This document shows, piece after piece, positions 17,882 through 26,742 of a stretch of 59,130 bases of DNA. A model generated the notes under the pieces. That model did no database searches, was not told the DNA's origin, and worked only from the letters and a program-made list of their open reading frames with translations. A program made the position numbers and the translations under genes. This DNA comes from Sphingomonas sp. LaA6.9 (lineage in GTDB: Bacteria > Pseudomonadota > Alphaproteobacteria > Sphingomonadales > Sphingomonadaceae): the NCBI RefSeq assembly GCF_022601895.1, contig NZ_JAKVIO010000026.1, forward strand, positions 1 through 59,130, written 5' to 3'. Position 1 is the first letter of the stretch, and each line of letters opens with the position of its first letter.

Positions 17882-18756
17882 TGACGGGCGTTTTGCGGGT
17901 TCTGGCGGTCGACGAGGAGCCGCAGGCACTGAGGCGGCTGGAGATCGCGCTGGGGCAGATGCGCGGCGTACAGATGGTCGGCACGGCCTGCAGCGGTCAT
18001 CAGGCGCTGGAACTGATCGCTGCCCATCGACCCGATGTGCTGCTGCTCGATATCAAGCTGGCCGGGATGGGCGGGTTCGAAGTCGTCGAAGCGCTCAAAG
18101 GCCCCGATATGCCGCTGGTCATCTTTGTGACCGCGCTCAACGCATTCGCGCCCCGCGCCTTCGAAGTGCGCGCTGTCGACTACATCCTGAAGCCTGTCGA
18201 GTTCGAACGACTCCAGTCAGCGCTCGACAAGGCCCGTAGCCGGATGGCGGCCGCGGAAGCCTGCCAGCACGCTGAGCAACTCCAGGCGCTCCTCTCGGAA
18301 CTGCGCGCGCAGGCCGCCGGGCAGGCCGCATCCCCACGTTATGAAACCGAGATATGGGCGCAGCGGCGGGGTGAATTTGTGCGCGTGCTGGTCAAGGATA
18401 TCGAATGGGTCGAAGCCGATCGCGACTATGTGCACGTCCACGCCTATGGGCAGTCCTATATGCTGCGCGAAACGATGGGCAGCATACAGGATCGGCTCGA
18501 TCCCGAAGCCTTTATCCGCGTTCGCCGCTCGGCACTGGTGCGCAGGGATTGTGTCGCCGCAGTACGGCTCGAGGGATATGGGCACTTCCGCGCGCGCCTG
18601 GCTTCGGGTGCCGAAATTCGTATCGGAAGAACCTATACCAAGGCCATCCGCGCGTTATTGCGCCACACCCAAGACAACGAACTGCAGGCCAGGCCCGCAA
18701 ACTCGGGCGCCGCACGCGCGCTTAAGCATCTGCGAGACAATTCGGCACGCGCCTGA
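17878..18756 (+). CDS. LytTR-family response regulator (pair 2)
   Basis: The protein has 292 residues. The receiver domain (residues ~6-125) has phospho-acceptor Asp58 in LLLDIKLAG and the conserved Lys in LKPV. The usual acidic pair is D12-E13 (VDEEP instead of VDDEP), a conservative change that may alter metal binding. A helical Ala/Gln/Glu-rich linker (~130-165) is longer than in its paralogue. The LytTR domain follows (IEWVEADRDYVHVH, FIRVRRSALVRRD). A 30-residue basic tail after the DNA-binding domain is extra. It is translated by ATGA overlap with the kinase. The likely targets are unknown; the chitinase-like gene follows 163 bp downstream. Confidence 0.92.
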   Translation: MMTGVLRVLAVDEEPQALRRLEIALGQMRGVQMVGTACSGHQALELIAAHRPDVLLLDIKLAGMGGFEVVEALKGPDMPLVIFVTALNAFAPRAFEVRAVDYILKPVEFERLQSALDKARSRMAAAEACQHAEQLQALLSELRAQAAGQAASPRYETEIWAQRRGEFVRVLVKDIEWVEADRDYVHVHAYGQSYMLRETMGSIQDRLDPEAFIRVRRSALVRRDCVAAVRLEGYGHFRARLASGAEIRIGRTYTKAIRALLRHTQDNELQARPANSGAARALKHLRDNSARA

Positions 18757-18919
18757 TGGCGACGGCGCACAGGAATTACTGAACATCGCGCTTACCATTC
18801 TTCGTCGTGACAGACCGCTCGTTGGTCGCATCGCATCTGCCCTCGGTCGTACGAACGCGCCAGCGGTTCGATCAAAGCGTCGTCGAAGCGACGCCGTGGG
18901 TTACTTACCGGGGGATCAG

Positions 18920-20491
18920 ATGAATCGACGTGGCATAGCCCTGCTTGCGACAACGCTCTTGCTTGCCGCGTGCGGCGGTGACTCCGGCGATCAGGGTGGC
19001 GGGGTTCCGCCGCCACCCCCGCCGCCCGTCGTTCAGGTGTCGATCGCGCCCGCGGACGTCGAGATCGTGCCCTCCGCCATCCAGCAGTTCGCGTGCACCG
19101 TTACCGGCAGCACCAACACACAGTGCAACTGGCGCGTTCAGGAAGGTGCGGCGGGCGGCACGATCAGTGCGGCGGGGCTCTATACGGCGCCTGCCGCTAC
19201 GGGCACCTACCACGTCATTGCCGCGAGCGCTGCCGATCCGAACAGGACGGCAACCGCGACGGTCCGCGTCGCCACCCCCACCGCAGCGACAGCCTGGGTC
19301 ACCGGCTATTATGCGGGCTGGTATTGGGACGTGATGTACCCGCCGCAAGAGGTCGATATGACCGCGATGACGCACTTCGTCTTCGGCCGCGTCGCGCCCG
19401 GAGGAGGTTCGCTTGGCGGCACCCCCGGCACGGTGGTTCGTGGTGCGGGCACTGCGCATGATCCCGGTCTGTCGCCCGACGGTACGCGCAGCGTCGAGGA
19501 CTATCTGGTGCAGCGCGCGCACGCCGCACAGACCAGGGCGCTTCTCATGCTCGGTGGTGACGGCCCCGACGGCATCGGCTTCCTGCTCTCGACCACCGAC
19601 GCGATGCGTCCCACGTTCGTCCGCAACGTCGTCGATTACCTCGTGGCGCACGACTATGACGGCGTGGACATCGACTGGGAGAACGAACTCGAGGGCAATG
19701 CCGGCATGGGCGTGAGTGCCGCCGAGGCACGACGGCGACTGATGGCACTGATCTCCGACATCCGCACCGCGGCCAATTCTCGCCCGCGCTACAGTGGCGC
19801 CAACCGCCCGGTGATCGTCACCTTTCCCGGCTATGCAGTCAGCATCAACTTCCTCGAACCCGGCGGACGGGTCGAGCAATGGCAGGCAGATGTGGCAAAC
19901 ATGGTCGATCAGTATAATCTGATGAGCTACGGCGCCGGCACCGCATTCAACGGCGCTGGTTGGGATTCGTGGTTCAGCGGTCCGATCTTCGGCGCCACCG
20001 GGACAACGCCCTATGACCTCAATACCAGTATCAACGCCTATGTCGCGACGGGTGTACCACGCTGGAAAATCGGTATCGGTATTGGCTTCTATGGCATCTA
20101 CTACGGCCCGACGATCACCGGGCCGCGGCAGAGCACGGCGGGCAACAGCACATTCATAATCGATGACGTGGCACTTCGCTATAACGAGCTGGTTCGCAAG
20201 GGTTATCTCGACGATCGCAATGGCACCTATCATTGGGACGACACTGCCAAAGCCAGCTATCGCAGCTATGGCGCTGGTGGATATGTTCCCGCAATCGATC
20301 CGGCCTCACCGCGCGCCGGCTATCTGTCCTACGATGACGAGCGCTCGATCGCGGCAAAGGGCAGCTGGGTGCGCGAGACAGGCGTGGGCGGCACGATCCT
20401 GTGGACGATCAACTATGGCTATCTGCCACAGTCCAGAACCAATCCTCTCCTCGCCGCGACAAAGCGGGCCTTCCTGCCCCAACGACCGTAA
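18920..20491 (+). CDS. GH18 chitinase-like lipoprotein with Ig-like domain
   Basis: The protein has 523 residues. The start is the ATG with GGGGATC upstream, which gives a lipoprotein signal (MNRRGIALLATTLLLAACGG, lipobox LLAAC). A Pro run follows, then an Ig-like domain (~45-125; VEIVPSAIQQFACTV to ATVRV). A glycosyl hydrolase 18 barrel comes next with the family signature YDGVDIDWE, whose last Glu is the catalytic acid, and the later YNLMSYGAG motif that lines the active site. It probably hydrolyses chitin or a GlcNAc-containing glycan at the cell surface. It converges with modC with only ten bases between the stops and no visible terminator. Confidence 0.88.
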   Translation: MNRRGIALLATTLLLAACGGDSGDQGGGVPPPPPPPVVQVSIAPADVEIVPSAIQQFACTVTGSTNTQCNWRVQEGAAGGTISAAGLYTAPAATGTYHVIAASAADPNRTATATVRVATPTAATAWVTGYYAGWYWDVMYPPQEVDMTAMTHFVFGRVAPGGGSLGGTPGTVVRGAGTAHDPGLSPDGTRSVEDYLVQRAHAAQTRALLMLGGDGPDGIGFLLSTTDAMRPTFVRNVVDYLVAHDYDGVDIDWENELEGNAGMGVSAAEARRRLMALISDIRTAANSRPRYSGANRPVIVTFPGYAVSINFLEPGGRVEQWQADVANMVDQYNLMSYGAGTAFNGAGWDSWFSGPIFGATGTTPYDLNTSINAYVATGVPRWKIGIGIGFYGIYYGPTITGPRQSTAGNSTFIIDDVALRYNELVRKGYLDDRNGTYHWDDTAKASYRSYGAGGYVPAIDPASPRAGYLSYDDERSIAAKGSWVRETGVGGTILWTINYGYLPQSRTNPLLAATKRAFLPQRP

Positions 20492-20501
20492 TGGGTGAGG
20501 T

Positions 20502-21125
20502 TCAGCCGACCGCGATCACTGTCGTCGCCAGCCGTTCAACCTCGGCGTGGTCGTGGCTGACATAGAGGATCGGCAGGCCGAGTGTGTCGCGCACGCGCTC
20601 GATCACCTGCATGATTTCCTCGCGCCGCGCCGCGTCGAGTGAGGAGAGCGGCTCGTCCATCAGCAGGAAGCGCGGGGCCGAGAGCAGCGCGCGCCCGATC
20701 GCGACACGCTGCGCTTCGCCGCCCGACAATGTGCGCGGCCAGCGGTCGAGCAGATGTCCGATCCCGAGGAAGTCGGTAACCTCCTCAAGCGATATCCAGC
20801 GCCGCGCCGGGTCGGCAACGAGCTCGCCATAAAGCAGGTTGGCTCGCACGCGGCGGTGCGGGAAGAGGCGGCCGTCCTGGAACACATAACCTGCGCGGCG
20901 CGCTTCGACCGGGCGATCGATGGCTGCGTCGTGGTCGAAGAGCGACTCGCCCGCAATGACGATATGGCCCCGGTCGGGGCGGACAAGCCCCGCAACCATG
21001 TTGAGGATCGTGGTCTTGCCCGCGCCCGAGGGGCCGAACAATGCCGTCAGCCCGGGACCGGCGCTGAATGACGCAGCGATGTCCGCAGCGCCCAGCCGCA
21101 CCTCGACATCGATCTCAAAGGACAT
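20502..21125 (-). CDS. modC: Molybdate ABC transporter ATP-binding protein, short form
   Basis: The protein has 207 residues. The Walker A is GPSGAGKTT, the signature LSGGEAQRVAIGRALL, the Walker B FLLMDEPLSSLD and the H-loop SHDHAEVE. The overall sequence fits ModC and the gene follows modB with an 11-bp overlap. The usual ModC is about 350 residues with a C-terminal Mop/TOBE molybdate-binding domain. This one stops right after the ATPase core, so the allosteric domain is missing. The ATG at 21125 is chosen over an upstream ATG because it matches the family N-terminus. Confidence 0.9.
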   Translation of the reverse strand: MSFEIDVEVRLGAADIAASFSAGPGLTALFGPSGAGKTTILNMVAGLVRPDRGHIVIAGESLFDHDAAIDRPVEARRAGYVFQDGRLFPHRRVRANLLYGELVADPARRWISLEEVTDFLGIGHLLDRWPRTLSGGEAQRVAIGRALLSAPRFLLMDEPLSSLDAARREEIMQVIERVRDTLGLPILYVSHDHAEVERLATTVIAVG

Positions 21126-21810
21126 GGCCGCCCCGCCCGTGGCCCGCGCGCCGTGCGAGCAGTTCGGAGGCAACCAGCGCCGCCAGCGACAGGATCACCG
21201 AGATGATCGCCAGCCGGGTCACCATCGCCTCCGCACCCGGAATCTGCAGTGCGCCATAGATGGCGAGCGGCAGCGTCTGCGTCTCGCCGGGGATGTTCGA
21301 CACGAAGGTAATCGTCGCGCCGAACTCACCGATCGAACGCGCAAATCCCAGCACCGCGCCCGCGACAATGCCCGGCACCGCGAGCGGCAGCGTGATCGTC
21401 GCAAAGACGTGCAGCGGCGACGCGCCCAGCGTCCGCGCGGCGCTCTCCAGCCGTCGGTCGACCGCCTCGATCGACAGCCGCATCGCGCGCACCGTAAGCG
21501 GCAGCGCCATGACCGCCGCCGCGATCGCGGCGCCCGTCCAGCGGAACATCACCGTGACGCCGAACCAGCTTTCGAGCCAGGCGCCAACGGGGCCGTTGCG
21601 GCCGAAAGCGAGCAGCAACAGCCAGCCCGTGACTACCGGGGGCACCACCAGCGGCAGGTGGACCAGCGCATCGAGCAGCACGCGCCCCGGGAAGCGCTTG
21701 CGCGCGAGCAGCCAGGCGATGCCGAAGGACAAAGGCAGGATCGCGGCGACCGCGACGATGCTGACCCTCAGCGAGAGCAGGATGATCCCGATTTCCTCGG
21801 CGGAGAGCAT
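21115..21810 (-). CDS. modB: Molybdate ABC transporter permease
   Basis: The protein has 231 residues with about five to six membrane segments. It carries the permease-ATPase coupling loop (EAVDRRLESAARTLGASPLHVF, the EAA motif) and the ModB-typical GFARSIGEFGATITF near the end. The ATG at 21810 lies one base after the modA stop. It overlaps modC. Together they import molybdate from the periplasm. Confidence 0.93.
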   Translation of the reverse strand: MLSAEEIGIILLSLRVSIVAVAAILPLSFGIAWLLARKRFPGRVLLDALVHLPLVVPPVVTGWLLLLAFGRNGPVGAWLESWFGVTVMFRWTGAAIAAAVMALPLTVRAMRLSIEAVDRRLESAARTLGASPLHVFATITLPLAVPGIVAGAVLGFARSIGEFGATITFVSNIPGETQTLPLAIYGALQIPGAEAMVTRLAIISVILSLAALVASELLARRAGHGRGGHVL

Positions 21811-21811
21811 G

Positions 21812-22576
21812 TCAGCGCGGCTGGAAGCCAAAGCGCGCGAAGATCGCCTTGCCCTCGCGCGAAATCAGAAAGCGCCTGAAGCCCTCAACCTGCGGATGAC
21901 GCGATGCCGCGAGCGTCGCGATCGGATAGGTGATCGGCGGATGGCTCGACGCCGGGAACAGCCCGACCAGCTTCACCTTTTGCGAGGCGCGCGCATCGGT
22001 CGCATAGACGATTCCGAGCGGCGCCTCACCCCGTTCGACCAGCGCCATCGCCGCCCGGACATTCTCCGCGCGCGCGATGCGATTGGCGACCGAAGGCCAG
22101 GCGCCGAGCGTCATCAGCGCCGTCTTGCCATAGCGCCCCGCGGGCACAGCATCGGGATCGGCCATCGCCAGCCGCCCGTCGCCCAGCGCGCGGGCGATCG
22201 GGAATCCGCGCGCGATCGGCAGCGTCACGCGGCTGGATGCCGGCGCGATCAGCGCCAGCCGGTTGGCGAGGAAGGAGACGCGCGTCCCCTTGCGGATCAG
22301 CCCCTTCTGCGCAACCGAGTCCATCCAGGGCTCGTCCGCCGAGACGAAGATGTCCGCGGGCGCCCCGGCCTCGATCTGCCGCGCGAGTGCCGAAGATGCC
22401 GCGAAGGACAGGACGGGGCGCGCATTCCCCTTGGCCGCCCAGGCATTGGCCGCGGCGGTCAGCGATTCCTGCAGGCTCGCCGCCGCGAGCACCAGCGGCC
22501 CGCGCTGCTGCGCCGTCGCCGGCGTGCCAAGCGCCATCAGACAGAGGATGATCAGCCTTGTCAGCAGTTTGTGCAT
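21812..22576 (-). CDS. modA: Molybdate-binding periplasmic protein
   Basis: The protein has 254 residues with a signal peptide (cleavage near TPATAQ-Q). Family motifs include LVLAAASLQESLTA near the start, FAASSALARQIEAGAPADIFVSAD, and the YGKTALMTLG and GIVYATDA segments that build the oxyanion pocket. It is the first gene of modABC on the minus strand, 70 bp downstream of the ModE-like gene. A candidate regulatory dyad lies between them. Confidence 0.93.
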   Translation of the reverse strand: MHKLLTRLIILCLMALGTPATAQQRGPLVLAAASLQESLTAAANAWAAKGNARPVLSFAASSALARQIEAGAPADIFVSADEPWMDSVAQKGLIRKGTRVSFLANRLALIAPASSRVTLPIARGFPIARALGDGRLAMADPDAVPAGRYGKTALMTLGAWPSVANRIARAENVRAAMALVERGEAPLGIVYATDARASQKVKLVGLFPASSHPPITYPIATLAASRHPQVEGFRRFLISREGKAIFARFGFQPR

Positions 22577-22592
22577 TTCCGCCCTCGGCTCG

Positions 22593-22616
22593 CGTTATGC
22601 ATCATCCTATACAGCG
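22593..22616. promoter_or_regulatory. Candidate ModE-type operator
   Basis: CGTTATGCA-TCATCC-TATACAGCG is an imperfect dyad (CGyTrT ends) placed 17 bases upstream of modA and just after modE. Its CGTTAT/ATA character resembles ModE boxes known from other proteobacteria, but the match is loose. It was picked mainly for its position. Confidence 0.3.
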
Positions 22617-22646
22617 ATGTGCGTGGCATGCCAGCATGCTGTTGGG

Positions 22647-23027
22647 TCAGGTGCTACGCGACGGTTCGGGCAGGTCGCGCAGGAGGCCGCGCAGCACGCC
22701 CCAGTCGGTGCCCTCTTGCGCATCGCCAAGCTGCGCCTCGATCGCGCGATAATGCGCGAGCACGCGCGCGCCGGCTTCGGTCAGCCTCGCGCCGCCGCCA
22801 TGCCGGCCGCCCGCCGCGGTTTCGACCAGCGGCTGCGCCCAACAGCGGTTCATCGTATCCACGAGCATCCATGTGCGCCGATAGCTCATTCCCAGCGCGC
22901 GGCCGGCGGCCGAGATCGATCCTTCGCGCGTGATCGCCTCGAGCAGCGCCGCCTTGCCCGGCCCCATTGCGATCTCGTCGCCAAGCATGATCTGCGCCTT
23001 GATCTTGAGCGTGGCACCGTCGGTCAT
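22647..23027 (-). CDS. ModE-like winged-helix regulator without molybdate-binding domain
   Basis: The protein has 126 residues: a single LysR/ModE-type winged helix. GPGKAALLEAITREGSISAAGRALGMSYRRTWMLVDTMN contains the SISAAGRALGMSYRRTW recognition motif, characteristic of ModE N-termini. Full ModE (about 260 residues) adds two Mop domains that sense molybdate; none is present here. Such short forms occur in other bacteria and their sensing is unclear. It is 18 bases downstream of the TonB receptor stop and directly upstream of modABC. Confidence 0.85.
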   Translation of the reverse strand: MTDGATLKIKAQIMLGDEIAMGPGKAALLEAITREGSISAAGRALGMSYRRTWMLVDTMNRCWAQPLVETAAGGRHGGGARLTEAGARVLAHYRAIEAQLGDAQEGTDWGVLRGLLRDLPEPSRST

Positions 23028-23045
23028 CGCTGCGTCCCTTTCGCG

Positions 23046-25097
23046 TCAGGTGCCGCCCGAATAGCTGAGGCCGATCCACAGCGTCCGCGGCGTCGCGCGC
23101 TCGATCACGCCACCCGAACTGCGCGCGGCCTCGATCCTCGCATTGGCAAGATTCTCGCCGCGCGCCTCGATCAGCAGCCCGTCCACCACCGCCCATGCCA
23201 GCCGCGCATCGACGGTAAAGGCGTCATCAAGCGCGATCTGGTTCTGGTCATCCTCATACTGGTCCGAGACATAGCGCAGCGTCACCGAGGCGCCCGCGTG
23301 CGCCTGTGACTGCCAGCCGAGCGTTGCGGAGGCCATGTGCTCGGGAGTCTGCGCGGGCCGCAAGCCGTCGAGCGGCAGCGCAATGCCCGACGCCTTCACC
23401 TGGCTGTCGGTCCAGGCATAGGACGCCGAAAGCCGGAAATCGGCGATCGACAGCACCGCGTCGAGTTCGACTCCCTTTGCCTCCACCGCATCGAGATTCT
23501 GCCGCTGGCGATAGAAGCCCGCCGCCGAGACGAAACCGACCCCGGGAAAGGCTCCGGGCCCGCGCGCGATCGTGACATTGGCGATCGCATCCTCGAGCCG
23601 GTTCGCAAAGACCGTCGCGCTCAGCCGCGTATTGGCAAGCGGGCGCCAGTCGATCCCCGCCTCGACACCCTTGAGCCGCTCGGGCGCGAGATCGGCGTTA
23701 GCGGCGGTCGCGTCGGCGCCGACGCGGAAGGGACGATAAAGCTCGTTGAGGGTCGGAAGCCGCCAGCCGAGATAGGCGGCGGTTCGGAGCGTGACCGCCT
23801 CCACGGGTCGGAAGGCAAGCCCCGCGCGCGCGGTCGGCTCCCAGCCCTGCCGGTCGGCGAAATCGGTGTCGGTGATCGGCGCGCCGGCAAGCTGGCGCTC
23901 GCGCAGAAAGCCGCCCGCGATCCACCAATGATCGATCCGCGCGCCGCCGGTCAGCGTCAGTGCCTCGGACAGCTCGGCCGATAGTTCGGTGAAAGCGCCC
24001 AACGTGTCGCTGCGACCGCCCGCCTCCCGCCCGCGCGTCGGATTGCCCGCGACATATTGGAAGAATTCGTGCGTCACGCCGCTCGCACGCCGCCAGTCAG
24101 AGCCAAGCCGCAGCTCGGTCGCCTCGCCCAGCGGCGGGCGCAGCTCGAAGCGCGCGCCCAGCCCCGTGGACGGGACGCTGTACTGGTCCGAGGTCTGCGT
24201 CGCAACCGAGCGGTCGGCATTGAGGCTCGCAAAGCTGCTCTGGAAATCGCGGATCTGGAGATAGCCGAGCGCCGACCAGCCCCAGTCGCCGCGCCCGACA
24301 AGCCGCACGCTCGCATCGGCGCCGTCGCTGCCATTGTCGCTGAAAGCGAAACCGCGTTCGCGGCGGTCGGTGAACAGCAGCATATTGGCCTGAAGCTCGG
24401 TCGCCGCAGAAAGCGGCACCACCGCACGCGCCGAAAGGCTCGCCTGTTCGTATGGCGCGGGGCGATCGGCGGCGCCACGGTCTTCGCGCACCACCGGAAT
24501 GAAACCGTCGCCCCGCTCGTAGCGCGCGCCCAGAGTCACGAAGCCCTGCCCCAGTTGTGCGGCAAGCGACGCATCGGCCTGCACCGAATCGCGGCTGCCC
24601 CAGGCTGCGGACAGTCCCCACGGCGCGAGCGTGTCGGCACCCGCGCTCGCCAGCTCGATCGTCCCCGCCAGCGCGCCCGGCCCGGCAACCCCGCTTCCCC
24701 CGCCGCGCGTGACTCGTACCTGATCGAGCCGCTCGGGCACAAAGGCGGGCCAGCTTATCCAGCCACCAAAGGGGTCGGTCTGCGGCACGCCGTCAAGGAT
24801 CAGCAGCGCGCGGCTCGACGCATTGCCCCCCAGTCCGCGCAAGGTCACGCCCTGGCTCGTCGGATTGGCCGAGCGCGCATCCGACCGGCGAAACTGCTGC
24901 AGCCCCGCGACATCACGCAGCACGTCCTCGAGCCGGTCGCTCGCGCTGCTCGTCAGCCGGTCGCGATCGATGGTGACGATGTCATAGGCGGCATCACCGG
25001 CCGCCGTTTCAAGACCGTGTCCCGTGACGATGATCTCGCCCTCGGCATGCGCGACGGCGGGGGCGGCCAACAACAGCGCGGGAAGCACGTGACGCAT
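23046..25097 (-). CDS. TonB-dependent receptor next to modE-modABC
   Basis: The protein has 683 residues, with the ATG at 25097 preceded by a purine-rich stretch and followed by a signal peptide (LPALLLAAPAVAHA). The TonB box is EIIVTG. The plug domain (~20-150) has LEDVLRDVAGLQQFRR and VTLRGLGGNASSRALLILDGVPQTDPFGG; the barrel follows and ends in a weakly aromatic YSGGT instead of a terminal Phe. The size is typical of vitamin/metal-chelate receptors and smaller than the ~800-900 residues of sphingomonad carbohydrate receptors. It lies between maiA (eight bases) and modE (18 bases). The substrate could be a molybdenum chelate or a molecule tied to the 5-oxoproline genes; neither is proven. 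Confidence 0.88.
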   Translation of the reverse strand: MRHVLPALLLAAPAVAHAEGEIIVTGHGLETAAGDAAYDIVTIDRDRLTSSASDRLEDVLRDVAGLQQFRRSDARSANPTSQGVTLRGLGGNASSRALLILDGVPQTDPFGGWISWPAFVPERLDQVRVTRGGGSGVAGPGALAGTIELASAGADTLAPWGLSAAWGSRDSVQADASLAAQLGQGFVTLGARYERGDGFIPVVREDRGAADRPAPYEQASLSARAVVPLSAATELQANMLLFTDRRERGFAFSDNGSDGADASVRLVGRGDWGWSALGYLQIRDFQSSFASLNADRSVATQTSDQYSVPSTGLGARFELRPPLGEATELRLGSDWRRASGVTHEFFQYVAGNPTRGREAGGRSDTLGAFTELSAELSEALTLTGGARIDHWWIAGGFLRERQLAGAPITDTDFADRQGWEPTARAGLAFRPVEAVTLRTAAYLGWRLPTLNELYRPFRVGADATAANADLAPERLKGVEAGIDWRPLANTRLSATVFANRLEDAIANVTIARGPGAFPGVGFVSAAGFYRQRQNLDAVEAKGVELDAVLSIADFRLSASYAWTDSQVKASGIALPLDGLRPAQTPEHMASATLGWQSQAHAGASVTLRYVSDQYEDDQNQIALDDAFTVDARLAWAVVDGLLIEARGENLANARIEAARSSGGVIERATPRTLWIGLSYSGGT

Positions 25098-25105
25098 GAG
25101 GGGGC

Positions 25106-25741
25106 TCAGGCCGCCGGAGCGAAACGGTCGGGATGCGCCGCTGCAAAGGCCTCGACCTCGGCACAGGCCGCGTCGATCCGCACCAGTGCGGGATAGGCAT
25201 CGAGCGGCATCGCGAAGCGCCGCGCATTGTACATCTGCGGGACGAGGCAGATGTCCGCGAGCCCCGGACGGTCGCCGCCAAGGAAGCGCGCGCCCGGCGT
25301 CGTCATCGCCTCGAGCGCCGCAAAGCCCTCGCCGATCCAGCGATGGATCCACGCAGTGCGCGCTGCCTCGTCGAGCCCGAGTTCGTTCTTCAGATATTGC
25401 AGGATGCGCAGATTGTTGATCGGATGCGTGTCCGCCGCGATCACCAGCGCCTGCGCCAGCGCCTGCGCGCGTGCGACGGCGTCGCGCGGTAGCAGCGACG
25501 GCTCGGGATTGCGCGCGTCCAGATAGTCGATGATAGCGAGCGATTGCGGGATGAAGGCGCCATCGACCTCGAGCGTGGGCACGAAGCCCTGCGGATTGCG
25601 CGCGAGGTTCTCCGCGCTGCGCTGGTCACCCGCAAGCAGGCTGATGTCGACGCGCTCATAGGCGATGCCCTTGAGGTTGAGCGCGATGCGGACGCGATAG
25701 CTCGCCGAGGATCGGTAATAATCGAACAGGCGGACGGTCAT
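25106..25741 (-). CDS. maiA: Maleylacetoacetate isomerase (zeta-class glutathione transferase)
   Basis: The protein has 211 residues with the zeta-GST signature YRSSASYRVRIALNLKG, the SSxxSxRVRIAL segment that holds glutathione and isomerises maleylacetoacetate in Tyr/Phe breakdown. NPQGFVPTLEVDG and PQSLAIIDYLD complete the thioredoxin-like domain. The C-terminal helical domain has NNLRILQYL and the N-capping-box region RPGLADICLVPQ. It overlaps the DUF2891 gene by four bases. Neighbouring hmgA/fahA genes are absent, so a role in another glutathione-dependent isomerisation is possible. Confidence 0.85.
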   Translation of the reverse strand: MTVRLFDYYRSSASYRVRIALNLKGIAYERVDISLLAGDQRSAENLARNPQGFVPTLEVDGAFIPQSLAIIDYLDARNPEPSLLPRDAVARAQALAQALVIAADTHPINNLRILQYLKNELGLDEAARTAWIHRWIGEGFAALEAMTTPGARFLGGDRPGLADICLVPQMYNARRFAMPLDAYPALVRIDAACAEVEAFAAAHPDRFAPAA

Positions 25742-26742
25742 TCGCTCTCTCCCGCGGTCAGCGCCAGCAGCGCGAAGCTCGCCAGCCAGTGCTCGCCCAT
25801 ATAGTCGCCCGCCACATGCGGCAGGCTCGCGGCCAGATGCACGTCCGCCATATCGCGCGCAAGCATCATCATGGGGCCGTCAAGCGCGTCCCCGATCTCG
25901 CGCCAGCACCATGCGCGGCTGAGGTTGAAGCCGTCGAGATGCGCGATCTTGCCGTCGCTGCGGTCGGATACCGTCGCGGGGGTAAACAGGCTCGCGGGCG
26001 TACCCGTCGCGAGATCGGGCAAGAATGCCGCGAACCATCCGGCGAAGGCATCGCGCGGCAGCGCACGCTTCATCGCCAGCGCCTCGATCAGCGCGGAGGA
26101 GAGGAAATCGTCGCCCCCCGGCTCCCAGCCGTTGCAGCCCCGGTCCGCGCCATAATAATCGACCGCGCGCGCACGGATCAGCCCCGCGAGCGCTTTGTCA
26201 TGCGTCTCGGCCCATGCGAGCGCGAGCACGAGCGCGAAGGCGGTATTGAAATGCGTCCCCGTCCGGATCGGATAGGTCAGCCTCGGTAGGAAGCCATGGA
26301 AGCGATCGGCAAAGGCGCGCGCAAGCGGCTCGAGCGCTTCGCCCCATTCGGCATCCGCGTGCCGCGCCGCCTCGGCGTGCAGCGCGAGCAGCCACGCCCA
26401 GCCATAGGGCCGCTCGAACCCGCCGGTATAGGCGCGGTCGAGATAGGCGAGCTCGCCCGCGATCTTGTGCGGCACCAGCATTTCGTCGGCGAGCGCCCTG
26501 ATCTCAGCCGCCACCGGCAGATCGGGAAAGAGCCGCAGGATCCTGAGCAGCATCCAGTAGCCATGGACGCAGCTATGCCAGTCGAAACTGCCATGGAAGA
26601 TCGGGTGCAGCGCGCGCGGTCCGAGCACATCCTCGGGACCGTCCATCACATGGTCGAGCTTGTGCGGATATTCGCGCCGGACATGGCCGAGCGCGAGCGC
26701 GGCGAAATGCGCCGCCATTTCGGGGGTGAGCTTGTGGGTCAT
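25738..26742 (-). CDS. DUF2891-family protein
   Basis: The protein has 334 residues from the ATG at 26742, which overlaps the DUF979 stop. No signal peptide is evident. Family-typical segments are HPIFHGSFDWHSCVHGYW near residue 50, PYGWAWLLALHAE in the middle, and YYGADRGCNGWEPGGDDFLSSALIEA. The many conserved His, Trp and Asp residues, together with the all-helical pattern, suggest an (alpha/alpha)6-like barrel and possibly an enzyme acting on a small metabolite. No function is established to my knowledge. It is coupled by 4-bp overlaps to DUF979 upstream and maiA downstream. Confidence 0.85.
   Translation of the reverse strand: MTHKLTPEMAAHFAALALGHVRREYPHKLDHVMDGPEDVLGPRALHPIFHGSFDWHSCVHGYWMLLRILRLFPDLPVAAEIRALADEMLVPHKIAGELAYLDRAYTGGFERPYGWAWLLALHAEAARHADAEWGEALEPLARAFADRFHGFLPRLTYPIRTGTHFNTAFALVLALAWAETHDKALAGLIRARAVDYYGADRGCNGWEPGGDDFLSSALIEALAMKRALPRDAFAGWFAAFLPDLATGTPASLFTPATVSDRSDGKIAHLDGFNLSRAWCWREIGDALDGPMMMLARDMADVHLAASLPHVAGDYMGEHWLASFALLALTAGESE

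Noticed and set aside
18877-18894. GCGTCG / CGACGC dyad upstream of the chitinase-like gene
   Set aside because: Short and GC-rich, with no second copy near related genes. Expected by chance at this base composition.
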